Assembly (NCBI GenBank): GCA_017399165.1
Contig: JAFQEF010000065.1
Coordinates: 1-35,153, forward strand
Length of the DNA: 35,153 nucleotides
Direction of reading: 5' to 3'
Source of the DNA: Akkermansia sp.
GTDB lineage: Bacteria > Verrucomicrobiota > Verrucomicrobiia > Verrucomicrobiales > Akkermansiaceae
A program made the translations under genes and the position numbers. The stretch's first letter is position 1; each line of letters starts with the position of its first letter. The notes below the pieces were generated by a model, which saw only the letters and a list, made by a program, of their open reading frames with translations, had not been told where the DNA came from and searched no databases. Positions 6,782-14,650 of this stretch are shown here, piece after piece.

Positions 6782-8101
6782 ATGAGTTTCATACGCATAG
6801 GCTTATTCCTTGTCAGTGCCGCTTTTTTCGGGGGTGCGGTAGTATATTTGCAGCCACAAGGCCCACAACTGATATGCCCCTTGAGCTATCACAAGAGTTG
6901 GTCCCCGGAGCAACGACAAAGCTTACACCACCTGCGCAACATGGTAAGAGATGTTGTACCACAAGAAGCAACAGCAGAAGCTCTTGCACCCCCTATGCTG
7001 TCTGCCTATATTGCCCGGTTGATACAGCGCCCCTTTACCGGCATCGGGTGGCTATACGACACTCAGCACAAGAGAGAGGCACATCGGCTATGTCGCCTGA
7101 TACAACAGGTAGCCGCCACCGGACGCGGAGATGTGTATGATGAAAACGGGTATTCGCCGGCGTACATGGCCATACAGCTCGGCATGTTCGAGTTAGCAAA
7201 AGAACTGGTACGCCGCGGTACAGACCCGAATCACCCTTACATGGCAGACATGGGCTTCACCCCCAAACCGACCTATGAAACCCTGCTATGCCATGCTGTG
7301 GCCGGTCCGGCAGCACAATACGCCTTTGGTAATACCTACGAGCAAACTGCGGATATGGTACAATGGTTGCTGGAGCACGGGGCAGACCCCAACAAAAATC
7401 ACCATACCATGCTGTCTGTTTATTGCCAAATGGAAATGTTGACATACGGCAGATGCGACGGCACGGCGCTCATACTGAGCAAGCTCCACTCCATATCCCA
7501 TGCGGGGCAATGTGCCATTGCATCCACCATGCTACAAGAGGTTGAAGGGTCTTGGGAGCTTTTTGAAAAATGGTACAACAAAGGGCTGTTTACGAGGGAG
7601 GGCTTAGAGGGCACGCACTCTGCCCTGCACTATATCATCAACGGAAATGCCGCCGATACGCCACAGAAAATAGAACGGCTCCTCCGGCTCGGATTCAACC
7701 CCAACCATATGCCCCAAATCAAACAGGAATGTGATTTTGAATCTTCGGTGGAATATGAGGAATACATGGCCCGGCTCGATGAGTTACCGCCGGAGCCTCC
7801 CCTGCTCAGGGCGATGACGTACCTGCGCATTTGTACAGAAGCAGATGCCCCGCAACAGCAAACAGAGAAAGCACTGCGAATTCTTGAAGTTTTGCTGAAA
7901 TATGGAGCCACGGCAGAGTTGCATGAAGAAGACATGCCAAAGCACGAACCTACTCAGGCAGCCACCCTTCATCTCTTAAAAAAGTATAACCTCGCCGTGC
8001 CCCGTGCAGCTGAGATAATAAACTCCGGCCATAAAGGTGCCGAAAATGCGTCGCGCGAGCGCGCACATGTGAGCATTTTAGGCTTGACAACAGGTAGATA
8101 A
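6782..8101 (+). CDS. Ankyrin-repeat protein with N-terminal membrane anchor
   Basis: The 439-residue protein begins with a hydrophobic helix (about residues 5-24), so it is either exported or tethered with the rest outside the cytoplasm. Ankyrin repeats are visible at about 122-150 (NGYSPAYMAIQLGMFELAKELVRRGTDPN pattern) and 168-204 (ending VQWLLEHGADPN). Two degenerate units follow at about 278-310 (SALHYIINGN...LLRLGFNPN) and 370-395 (ALRILEVLLKYGA). Ankyrin repeats bind other proteins; no enzymatic domain is seen. The 3' end overlaps the purC promoter, so transcription of this gene may affect purC. The function beyond protein binding is unknown. Confidence 0.85.
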   Translation: MSFIRIGLFLVSAAFFGGAVVYLQPQGPQLICPLSYHKSWSPEQRQSLHHLRNMVRDVVPQEATAEALAPPMLSAYIARLIQRPFTGIGWLYDTQHKREAHRLCRLIQQVAATGRGDVYDENGYSPAYMAIQLGMFELAKELVRRGTDPNHPYMADMGFTPKPTYETLLCHAVAGPAAQYAFGNTYEQTADMVQWLLEHGADPNKNHHTMLSVYCQMEMLTYGRCDGTALILSKLHSISHAGQCAIASTMLQEVEGSWELFEKWYNKGLFTREGLEGTHSALHYIINGNAADTPQKIERLLRLGFNPNHMPQIKQECDFESSVEYEEYMARLDELPPEPPLLRAMTYLRICTEADAPQQQTEKALRILEVLLKYGATAELHEEDMPKHEPTQAATLHLLKKYNLAVPRAAEIINSGHKGAENASRERAHVSILGLTTGR

Positions 8102-8111
8102 AGGGTATAGT
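8084..8111 (+). promoter_or_regulatory. Promoter of the purine operon (purC)
   Basis: TTGACA (8084-8089), a 16-bp spacer and TATAGT (8106-8111), one of the best promoter matches in the window. It overlaps the last codons of the ankyrin gene. The predicted start near 8118 gives a leader of about 30 nt with no Shine-Dalgarno before the ATG at 8148. Confidence 0.65.
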
Positions 8112-8147
8112 GAGTGAGCGGGGCTATAACATCCCCCTACAGACAAC

Positions 8148-8852
8148 ATGGAACCGATTTACGAAGGCAAAGCCAAGAGACTGTTCACGACAGATGACCC
8201 CAATGTACTGCGCATGGAGTACAAGGACTCCGCAACGGCATTTAACGGCGTTAAGAAGGAAGACTTTGAGAACAAGGGCCGCTTCAACAAGGCCATCACG
8301 CTGATTATCTACCGCATGCTTGAGGCACGCGGTGTAGAGACGCACTTGGTGGATGATGTAGATGACATCAACCTGCTGGTAAAGAAGGTATCCATCATAC
8401 CGCTTGAGGTTATTGTGCGCAACGTGGCAGCCGGCAGCTTCTCTAAGCGCATGGGTGTGGCAGAGGGCACAGCCTTTAAGAAGCCCATTGTAGAGTTCTC
8501 TTACAAGGATGACTCCTTGGGTGACCCCTTTATCAACGATGACTACGCCCGCGAGATGGGTGCCGCTACCGAGGAAGAGTGCCTTAACATCAAGAAGATG
8601 GCTCTGCTGGTAAACGAGGTGCTCTGCGAGTTCTTCCTCAAGGCTAACCTGCGCCTCATCGACTTCAAGATTGAGTTGGGCCGCTTGGCAGAGGACCCGG
8701 GCAAGATTGTGCTGGCCGACGAAATCTCCCCGGACACCTGCCGCCTGTGGGATGTAGAGACCGGCAAGAAGATGGATAAAGACCGTTTCCGCCAGGGCTT
8801 AGGCGGCTTCATGGAGGCCTACGCCGACGTTTTGGACCGCTTGCAGAAGTAA
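8148..8852 (+). CDS. purC: Phosphoribosylaminoimidazole-succinocarboxamide (SAICAR) synthase
   Basis: PurC condenses CAIR with aspartate using ATP in de novo purine synthesis. The 234-residue length matches the short bacterial form. Diagnostic segments are the N-terminal YEGKAKRLF nucleotide-binding strand, DSATAFNGVKK, the RNVAAGSFSKRMG motif (about 86-98), IDFKIELG (about 170-177) and the SPDTCRLWD signature near residue 195. It is the first gene of the purC-purS-purL-purQ block and has its own strong promoter. A hairpin after the stop may attenuate read-through into purS. The identification is certain. Confidence 0.97.
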   Translation: MEPIYEGKAKRLFTTDDPNVLRMEYKDSATAFNGVKKEDFENKGRFNKAITLIIYRMLEARGVETHLVDDVDDINLLVKKVSIIPLEVIVRNVAAGSFSKRMGVAEGTAFKKPIVEFSYKDDSLGDPFINDDYAREMGAATEEECLNIKKMALLVNEVLCEFFLKANLRLIDFKIELGRLAEDPGKIVLADEISPDTCRLWDVETGKKMDKDRFRQGLGGFMEAYADVLDRLQK

Positions 8853-8866
8853 GATTTTAACCCGAA

Positions 8867-8900
8867 AGCCACCGTGCTGAAAAAGTGCGGTGGCTCTTTT
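8867..8900 (+). terminator. Possible intrinsic terminator or attenuator between purC and purS
   Basis: AGCCACCG (8867-8874) pairs perfectly with CGGTGGCT (8888-8895), followed by the short T-rich run CTTTTC. It lies only 8 bp before the purS start codon, so it may act as a partial terminator or protect the purC mRNA end. Confidence 0.55.
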
Positions 8901-8907
8901 CAATTTT

Positions 8908-9357
8908 ATGGCAACACTTACATTTGAGGTATTCAGCCGCTTTCAGTCCGCCACGGACGCCAACAAGCTGCTCTACACCCCCATTAACGACAAACTGACC
9001 TACAACCACACGCGCCTGTACACCGTAGAGTGCGAGGGCGATGTGGAGGAAGCCGCAGCCTACATGCGCCGCGTGCTGGTAGACCCCATCTCTCAAAAGG
9101 TGGAAGAAGGCGGCACCCCCGCTTTGGAGGGCGAACTGTTCTGCATCTCCTACGGCATCAAGAAAGGTGCGTTGGACTTGGAGAAAGAGGCTATTTTGAC
9201 CAACTATGCAGGCCGCAAGGGGCTGCCGTTTACGCTGACCTCCCTCAAGATTACGCAGAAGATCTACATCTTCGGCGAGGGGGATAAGGAGGCTCTCTCC
9301 GCCCGCTTCTGCAACGATGTATGCAACCCCGCCATCCACACGTGGTGCGTGAAGTGA
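8908..9357 (+). CDS. purS: PurS-like subunit of FGAM synthase (double-length)
   Basis: FGAM synthase converts FGAR to FGAM. In split systems it consists of PurS, PurL and PurQ. This 149-residue protein precedes purL and is nearly twice the usual PurS length of about 80. It reads as two successive PurS-like halves: the first contains AAAYMRRVLVDPISQ (about residues 48-62), and the second contains a YGIKKGALDLEKEAI element (about 82-96) and KITQKIYIFGE (about 113-123). This resembles the N-terminal domain of long single-chain PurL more than a classical PurS dimer subunit. The ATG at 8908 is preferred to an in-frame GTG at 8890, which lies inside the hairpin. The role is inferred from context and these motifs. 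Confidence 0.75.
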   Translation: MATLTFEVFSRFQSATDANKLLYTPINDKLTYNHTRLYTVECEGDVEEAAAYMRRVLVDPISQKVEEGGTPALEGELFCISYGIKKGALDLEKEAILTNYAGRKGLPFTLTSLKITQKIYIFGEGDKEALSARFCNDVCNPAIHTWCVK

Positions 9358-9404
9358 AGTACAAGGTACAAAGTATAAAGGAAGAATTACGAAGGACGAA
9401 TTCA
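9356..9404 (+). repeat. Seven in-register heptanucleotides between purS and purL
   Basis: Starting inside the purS stop codon, the 49 bp to 9404 can be read as seven consecutive heptamers close to GAAGTAC or GAATTAC (for example GAAGTAC at 9356, AAGGTAC at 9363, GAATTAC at 9384, GAAGGAC at 9391). The same 7-bp periodic family forms the ends of the S23 element at 11804-12282 and of the repeats at 1-30 and 394-428. Confidence 0.7.
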
Positions 9405-9410
9405 GAGATT

Positions 9411-11804
9411 ATGGCAACGTATAGACACATACCCGTACGCGAGCTGAGCGAGGCAGAGCTGACCAAGCTGAGCCAAGACATGAAGCTTTCCCTCTCTACG
9501 GAGGACATGCTGGTGGTGCAGCAGATTTTCAGGGAGATTGACCGCGAGCCCACAGATGTGGAGCTTGAGGTGATTGCCCAAACGTGGTCCGAGCACTGCA
9601 AGCACCGCATTTTTGCCGCCACCATTCAACACACGGTCAATGGTGAGACGGAGGAGATTAAGAGCATGTACAAAACTTTTATTCAGCGTCCCTCCAAAGA
9701 GATTATGGCGCAAAAACCCGGTTTTGTGCTCAGCTGCTTTGTGGACAACGCCGGCTTCATCAAGCTGGACGACAACCTCTCCGTATGCCTTAAGGCAGAG
9801 ACCCACAACCACCCCAGTGCCATTGAGCCGTATGCCGGCGCCAACACGGGCTTGGGCGGTGTGATTCGCGATATTTTGGGTGCAGGCAAAGGGGCCAAGC
9901 CCATTGCTAACCTGGATGTCTTCTGCTTTGGTGCCCCCGATACCCCGCAAGAGATGGTAGAGGGCCACAACATCATCCACCCGCTGGGCATTATGCGCGG
10001 CGTGGTACACGGTGTGCGAGACTACGGCAACCGCATGGGGATTCCCACCACCAGCGGCGCTATCCAGTTTGACCCCACCTACATTTACAACCCGCTCGTA
10101 TTCTGCGGCACGGCAGGCGTTATACCCCAAAGCGACATTGCCAAAGAGATGAAGCCCGGCTTGGCCGTGGTGGTTATCGGTGGCCGCACGGGTAAGGACG
10201 GCTTGCACGGGGCTACCTTCTCCTCTGCCGCCATGGGCGAGGAGTCTGCCACGGAGGACCAACAGGCCGTGCAGATTGGCAACCCGATTGAAGAGAAGAA
10301 GACACTGGATGTGATTTTGGAAGCACGCGAGCGCGGGCTCATCGAGTTCGTGACAGACTGCGGTGCCGGTGGTTTCTCCTCTGCCGCGGGTGAGATGCTG
10401 TCCGAGACCGGCGGCAACCTGTACTTGGAGCGCGCCCCGCTCAAGGAGACCGGCATGCTCAGCTGGCAAATCTTCCTCTCTGAGTCCCAAGAGCGCATGG
10501 TACTTGCCGTGAAGCCCGAGAACTTGGAAGAGCTGCAGAGCCTGGCAGACACCTTCCAGACCGAGATGACCGTGCTGGGTGAGTCCAACGACAGCGGCGT
10601 GCTGCGCGTATGGCACAACGGCGAGCTCGTGGTAGAGATGGACAACTCCAAACTGCACGATGCCCCCACCAAGTACCTTACCTCCACCTTCACCCCCGCC
10701 CCTGCCCTGACGGGTGTAACGCTGGATGACAGCAACCTTGCCGCCGACCTCAAGCAGGTGTTCGGCGACTTTGCCATCGTTTCCCGCGAGCCCATCATCC
10801 GCGAGTACGACCACGAGGTGCAAGGCAACACCGTGCTCAAGCCGCTGGCCGGCGCCACGGCAGATGCCCCGCAAGATGCCTCCGTTATCGACATCGACGG
10901 CTCAGACAAGCTCATGTCCCTGGCACTGGCTATTCTGCCCGAGTGGGGTAAGACAGACCCCTACGCCATGGGTACCGGCACGGTAGATGAAACCGTGCGC
11001 CAGCTGGTACTGGCCGGCACCAACCCCGACAAGATAGCCCTGCTGGATAACTTCTGCATGGGCAACCCCGAGTGCCCCACAGAGCTGGGTCGCATCGTGG
11101 AGTGCGCCAAGGGTATTCGCGAGGCAGCTTTAGCCTACGGTGCCCCCTATGTATCCGGCAAAGACAGCTTCTACAACTACTTTGAGACCGAGGACGGCCC
11201 GGTGAATATTCCCGTTACCTTCCTGTGCTCCGGTTTCGGTGTGGTGGAAGACCCCGACCACGTGCGTGGTGCATCCCTGCGCCGCAACAACAGCCGCATC
11301 TTTATTGTGGGTAACACAGAGGATGAGATGGGGGCCTCCGTATACGCCCGCATTAAGGGTGTTAAGGATTGCAAGGTACCGCAGACCGACAACAAGGCCA
11401 ACTACGCCATCTACAAGCAATACTACGAGAAGGCTCTCACGCAGGGGCTTGTGCTCTCTGCACACGACTTGTCCGAGGGTGGCCTTGCCGTAGCCGCGGC
11501 AGAGATGGCATTCTCCGGCAAGGGCGGCATCTGCATCGACCTCGACAGACTGCCCACCACTGCCGGCTGGCAGAACAACGCCGTGCCCTGCTTCTCTGAG
11601 AGCACAGGCCGATTCCTGGTTGAGGTGGATGAAGATATGGCAGACGAATTTGCCGCCGCCATGGCCGGCACGCCCTGCGCATGCATCGGCTCCGCTACCA
11701 CAGACGGTAAGCTCACCATCACCACCCAAGGCACCACCATACTGGAAGCCGAGGTGGCAGAGCTCAAACACATCTGGAAGCACGGCCTCACACCGTTCTA
11801 TTAA
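9411..11804 (+). CDS. purL: Phosphoribosylformylglycinamidine synthase, synthetase subunit PurL
   Basis: The ATP-dependent subunit that amidates FGAR using ammonia supplied by PurQ. The frame is open from 9321, but the ATG at 9411 (MATYRHIPVRELSEAEL) lies after the purS stop and the heptamer run and is preferred. The 797-residue protein shows the WSEHCKH motif (59-65), KAETHNHPSAIEPYAGANTG (128-147), the glycine-rich TDCGAGGFSS segment and the second-half HDLSEGGLAVAAAEM motif. It lacks a C-terminal glutaminase domain, consistent with a separate PurQ. At about 800 residues it is somewhat longer than classical small PurL (about 740). Its stop codon overlaps the first base of the S23 element. 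Confidence 0.95.
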   Translation: MATYRHIPVRELSEAELTKLSQDMKLSLSTEDMLVVQQIFREIDREPTDVELEVIAQTWSEHCKHRIFAATIQHTVNGETEEIKSMYKTFIQRPSKEIMAQKPGFVLSCFVDNAGFIKLDDNLSVCLKAETHNHPSAIEPYAGANTGLGGVIRDILGAGKGAKPIANLDVFCFGAPDTPQEMVEGHNIIHPLGIMRGVVHGVRDYGNRMGIPTTSGAIQFDPTYIYNPLVFCGTAGVIPQSDIAKEMKPGLAVVVIGGRTGKDGLHGATFSSAAMGEESATEDQQAVQIGNPIEEKKTLDVILEARERGLIEFVTDCGAGGFSSAAGEMLSETGGNLYLERAPLKETGMLSWQIFLSESQERMVLAVKPENLEELQSLADTFQTEMTVLGESNDSGVLRVWHNGELVVEMDNSKLHDAPTKYLTSTFTPAPALTGVTLDDSNLAADLKQVFGDFAIVSREPIIREYDHEVQGNTVLKPLAGATADAPQDASVIDIDGSDKLMSLALAILPEWGKTDPYAMGTGTVDETVRQLVLAGTNPDKIALLDNFCMGNPECPTELGRIVECAKGIREAALAYGAPYVSGKDSFYNYFETEDGPVNIPVTFLCSGFGVVEDPDHVRGASLRRNNSRIFIVGNTEDEMGASVYARIKGVKDCKVPQTDNKANYAIYKQYYEKALTQGLVLSAHDLSEGGLAVAAAEMAFSGKGGICIDLDRLPTTAGWQNNAVPCFSESTGRFLVEVDEDMADEFAAAMAGTPCACIGSATTDGKLTITTQGTTILEAEVAELKHIWKHGLTPFY

Positions 11805-11822
11805 ATTACGAATGACGATTGA

Positions 11823-11870
11823 CGAATGACGAATTTTAATGTGTGATAACGCCCGTTAAATCGTCATTCG
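11823..11870 (+). repeat. Internal hairpin at the left end of the S23 element
   Basis: CGAATGACGAATTTTAA (11823-11839) pairs with TTAAATCGTCATTCG (11856-11870) with a two-base bulge around a 16-nt loop, so the left end has a further inverted heptamer block that the right end lacks. Read as RNA it could act as a processing or pausing structure downstream of purL. Confidence 0.6.
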
Positions 11871-11906
11871 TAAATCGCCGATTTTAGATACCTCATTCCC
11901 CTACAG

Positions 11907-12266
11907 ATGTCCACCGAATTAAAAGAGCGAACATTTCAATTCAGTCTTCGCATTTTAGGACTGGTAGAAAATATGCCGAACACGTTTATCGGTGAAATAT
12001 TCGGACGCCAACTTCTTCGTTGTGCCTCTTCAGTCGGTGCTAATTACCGCGCAGCCTGTCGAGCCAAATCTAAAAGAGATTTTCTCAATAAAATGAAAAT
12101 CTGCGAGGAAGAAAGTGATGAAACGCTCTACTGGTTAGATATGATAAAACGTGCTAATTTTTTTTCTGATAAAAAATTAGCAAGTCTTATCCAAGAAGCG
12201 GACGAAATCTGCTCCATCATTACCGCCATCTGTAAAACAACAGCCTCCAAAATTCGTAACTCGTAA
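11907..12266 (+). CDS. Four-helix-bundle protein of the S23 / 23S rRNA intervening-sequence family
   Basis: The 119-residue protein matches the family pattern: an N-terminal helix with F-x-x-[RS]-[IL]-x-L, then the conserved GRQLLRCASSVGANYRAAC-like segment (about 30-49), AKSKRDFLNKMKICEEESDET (about 52-72) and YWLDMI, ending in a final helix with EADEI. Members form small four-helix bundles. Some are encoded within intervening sequences of 23S rRNA, and Avd of diversity-generating retroelements has a related fold; the biochemical role is unresolved. The coding sequence is AT-richer than the flanking pur genes, a sign of separate origin. The C-terminal KIRNS and stop are encoded by the element's right inverted repeat. 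No Shine-Dalgarno is evident. Confidence 0.88.
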   Translation: MSTELKERTFQFSLRILGLVENMPNTFIGEIFGRQLLRCASSVGANYRAACRAKSKRDFLNKMKICEEESDETLYWLDMIKRANFFSDKKLASLIQEADEICSIITAICKTTASKIRNS

Positions 12267-12287
12267 ATCCTAACTCGTAATTCTACC

Positions 12288-12995
12288 ATGCCTCACGCAT
12301 TATTATTGAAATATCCGGGTACAAACTGCGATGTAGAGACCGAGCGCGCGCTGCGCGCTGCCGGTTTCACCACGCAGGTGCAGCCCATAGCCACCGCCAC
12401 CCCGCAGCATGTAGCCAAGGCTCAGCTCGTGGTATTCTCCGGCGGTTTCTCCTACGGAGACTACGTGATGAGCGGCCGCCTTGCCCAGCTGGAGACAGAG
12501 CGTTTCCTGGGCGATGCACTGCACAAGCACCACGCCAACGGCGGGTTCCTCTTCGGTATCTGCAACGGCTTCCAGATCCTCACCAAGCTCGGCATCCTGC
12601 CCAAGGCCTCCCTCATTTGGAACAAGAGCGAGCGCTTTGAGTGCATGTGGGATAAGCTGGTGAAAGTGGCACCCAACTGCCCCTACACCACTTACCTGCC
12701 CGAGGAGTTCGAGCTGCCCTCCGCCCACGCAGAAGGCCGCCTCGTCTGCGAACCCGGAGACGCCCAGAAATACCTGGACGCCGGCTGCGTTGCCCTGCAA
12801 TATGCAGACAACCACAACGGCTCCGAGCTGCGCATTGCCGGCCTGATGGACCCCTCCGGCCGTGCCATGGGCCTGATGCCGCACCCCGAGCGTTTCCTCA
12901 AACCCCGCCACCACTACGATCCCGACTGGTCCGGTGATGTCGACTGGGGCTGGGGCTACTACTTCTTCAAGGGCGCTTTCGATGCCCTCAAGTAA
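12288..12995 (+). CDS. purQ: Phosphoribosylformylglycinamidine synthase, glutaminase subunit PurQ
   Basis: PurQ hydrolyses glutamine and channels ammonia to PurL. The 235-residue class I amidotransferase has FSGGFSYGDY (50-59), the nucleophile cysteine in GICNGFQIL (C92) and the His/Glu of MPHPERF (H199, E201), completing the catalytic triad. It is encoded apart from the synthetase domain, confirming a split FGAM synthase with purS and purL. The start codon follows the S23 element by 5 bp, so its translation signals lie within the element's right end. A strong terminator follows. Confidence 0.96.
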   Translation: MPHALLLKYPGTNCDVETERALRAAGFTTQVQPIATATPQHVAKAQLVVFSGGFSYGDYVMSGRLAQLETERFLGDALHKHHANGGFLFGICNGFQILTKLGILPKASLIWNKSERFECMWDKLVKVAPNCPYTTYLPEEFELPSAHAEGRLVCEPGDAQKYLDAGCVALQYADNHNGSELRIAGLMDPSGRAMGLMPHPERFLKPRHHYDPDWSGDVDWGWGYYFFKGAFDALK

Positions 12996-13018
12996 AGCGC
13001 ATCCTCTTTATCACCTCC

Positions 13019-13060
13019 ATCCGCCGCTGTTCCACCTACGGAATAGCGGCGGATTTCTTT
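13019..13060 (+). terminator. Intrinsic terminator after purQ
   Basis: A 15-bp stem (13019-13033 with 13040-13054, one G-U pair) with a six-base loop is followed by TTCTTTATT. It ends the purine block. Confidence 0.85.
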
Positions 13061-13129
13061 ATTAAAAATCAAAAAAACTCACCTCATTTACACAATGCTT
13101 GATTATAAAGACACAAGCATACATCCATA

Positions 13130-13213
13130 CACAAAACTTGAGGGAATATTGTCCTAAAATTGCACAAAACTTGAGGGAATATTGCTACCAAACTACACAA
13201 AACTTGAGGGAAT
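13130..13213. repeat. Left array: three copies of an 18-bp repeat at exact 33-bp period
   Basis: CACAAAACTTGAGGGAAT occurs at 13130, 13163 (identical) and 13196, each spaced exactly 33 bp apart, with 15-bp intervening sequences that differ from one another. The array ends 11 bp before the stop codon of the DUF4143 ATPase gene, that is, just downstream of that gene in its own orientation. Confidence 0.88.
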
Positions 13214-13224
13214 GTTGGTTATTT

Positions 13225-14592
13225 CTACAAAGAAAACACCTGCGTATCGGGCGCGAACTCTGCCTTACATATTTTTTTCATGGTGGCAACAGCGTAAAGT
13301 GGTATATCCAACAACACCACATGCTTATCGGTATCGGCAGAAAGCAGCTGCCGGCTATAATCATTCATAGAACAACGCAATGCCAGTTTCGGCATATATT
13401 TTTTGCAATAACTCAGCAAGCTCTTAGCTTTGGTATTGGTCTCAGCCTTTACCTCTACCGGCACAACATCAAGCTCTTGCTGAAAAACAAAATCAACCTC
13501 TGCTTGGTAACTGTCAGAGCGCCAGTATAGTGGCTCAATGCCACACTCTGCCCGCAGCTGTTGTTGCACATATTGTTCTGTCAACGCCCCTTTAAATTCA
13601 TGGAATACTGCTGTTTTTTCCAGCAAAACGCGCACGGATAAATCAACTTTTGCAGCAAGTAAACCTACATCCACAAAATATAATTTGAAGGCACCATCCT
13701 TATAAGCAGCAATTGGTAAAGATGGAGAGTTGATACGGTTAACCCGCTCTACAAGTCCGGCGCGTCGCAACCAATCTAACGCATCCTCTAAATCACGAGA
13801 CCGTAATCCTTTTTTGACATCTCCGTACACGAAACGCTTGTTTTCCTTAGCTAATTGTTCCGGTATGGATTCCCATATCATAAACAATTTTGAAGCTAAT
13901 CCCTTTGGTACATGCTTGCTGAAATCCTTTTCATAATCAGACAAAATAGATTTCTGAACTTTTCGAACGGCATTAAAATCTTTTGTCAGAATGTAGGTAT
14001 TGACGGCTTCCGGCATACCTCCAATGTAGTAATAAAGCTTTAACAGCTGCGTGTATCTATCAGAAAAATTTTTGATAATATCCCATCGCTGATTTTCAAA
14101 CATTTCCACATCCAATTTGTTCCCCATAGCCATTAGAAACTCGCAATACGACATAGGGTACAATGTCATGGTATTTACCTTACCCACCGGAAATCCCGTT
14201 CCATAATGGTCATACACACCCAGCAATGAGCCGGCAGCCATAACGTGATATTCCGGAAGGTCCTCGCAAAAATATTTCAAGGAAGTAAGAGCAGCCGGAC
14301 ATTCTTGTATCTCATCTAAAATAATAAGTGTGTTCTCCGGCTCCACCTTTTCCCCGGTCAGCATTTGCATTTGAATTAACAATGAATCCATTTCATAATT
14401 ACTGCTCTCAAATATTTCCCGCATACGTATATTACGATCAAAGCGGATATATACTGTATTCTTATAATGAGTGGACGCAAAATCTTTCATCAGCCATGTT
14501 TTACCTACTTGGCGTGCCCCAAGTAATAACAAAGGCTTTCTACATGGACTCTCTTTCCATTTTTTTAACTCACTTGTCAATGTTCTTTCCAT
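13225..14592 (-). CDS. AAA ATPase with C-terminal DUF4143 (PD-(D/E)XK-like) domain
   Basis: The 455-residue protein has an N-terminal P-loop domain: Walker A GARQVGKT (25-32), Walker B LIILDEIQE (89-97) and the GS-containing segment MAAGSLLG (about 118-125). The C-terminal DUF4143 region contains LTEQYVQQQL (about 337-346) and YWRSDSYQAEVDF (356-368), then VPVEVKA, giving an Asp367/Glu380/Lys382 arrangement typical of a PD-(D/E)XK nuclease fold. The cellular role of this family is not established. The gene is clearly AT-richer than its neighbours and sits between two 33-bp-period repeat arrays with a partial second copy beyond the right one, which suggests horizontal acquisition or mobility. 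It has its own promoter at 14641-14614. Confidence 0.9.
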   Translation of the reverse strand: MERTLTSELKKWKESPCRKPLLLLGARQVGKTWLMKDFASTHYKNTVYIRFDRNIRMREIFESSNYEMDSLLIQMQMLTGEKVEPENTLIILDEIQECPAALTSLKYFCEDLPEYHVMAAGSLLGVYDHYGTGFPVGKVNTMTLYPMSYCEFLMAMGNKLDVEMFENQRWDIIKNFSDRYTQLLKLYYYIGGMPEAVNTYILTKDFNAVRKVQKSILSDYEKDFSKHVPKGLASKLFMIWESIPEQLAKENKRFVYGDVKKGLRSRDLEDALDWLRRAGLVERVNRINSPSLPIAAYKDGAFKLYFVDVGLLAAKVDLSVRVLLEKTAVFHEFKGALTEQYVQQQLRAECGIEPLYWRSDSYQAEVDFVFQQELDVVPVEVKAETNTKAKSLLSYCKKYMPKLALRCSMNDYSRQLLSADTDKHVVLLDIPLYAVATMKKICKAEFAPDTQVFSL

Positions 14593-14613
14593 AATCCCAC
14601 TCTTTCAGACAAC

Positions 14614-14641
14614 ATTATACTTATTATTAAAGCTTAATCAA
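14614..14641 (-). promoter_or_regulatory. Promoter of the DUF4143 ATPase gene
   Basis: On the minus strand TTGATT (14641-14636), a 16-bp spacer and a perfect TATAAT (14619-14614). The -35 lies 9 bp from the first unit of the right repeat array, so anything binding the array could contact or block RNA polymerase. Confidence 0.65.
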
Positions 14642-14650
14642 GTCTTTTTA

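Larger units (their letters stand above)
11804..12282. mobile_element. Compact 479-bp element with 34-bp heptamer-based inverted ends carrying an S23 gene
   Basis: The ends 11804-11837 and 12249-12282 are imperfect 34-bp inverted repeats, identical at about three quarters of positions. Each is a run of heptamers of the form GANNNAC closed by GAATTTT. Between them lies a single gene for a four-helix-bundle (S23) protein whose last five codons and stop are encoded by the right inverted repeat. The element separates purL (it begins at the last base of the stop codon) from purQ (5 bp after the right end), so it sits exactly in an operon junction. No transposase is encoded. Mobility is an inference from the ends and the position. 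Confidence 0.6.

Noticed and set aside
8046..8076. Alternating CG palindrome (tcgcgcga, gcgcgc) upstream of the purC promoter as an operator
   Set aside because: It lies inside the ankyrin coding sequence, its symmetry is imperfect and it resembles no known purine-repressor site.
9402..10874. 490-residue open frame antisense to purL
   Set aside because: A shadow of a high-G+C coding sequence; purL is certain on the plus strand. The same applies to long frames antisense to pnp, nnrD and ileS.
13099..13530. Open frame across the left 33-bp array giving an 11-residue peptide repeat with QNLREY
   Set aside because: 33 bp is 11 codons, so any open frame across the array yields a peptide repeat. 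It overlaps the convincing ATPase gene on the other strand.
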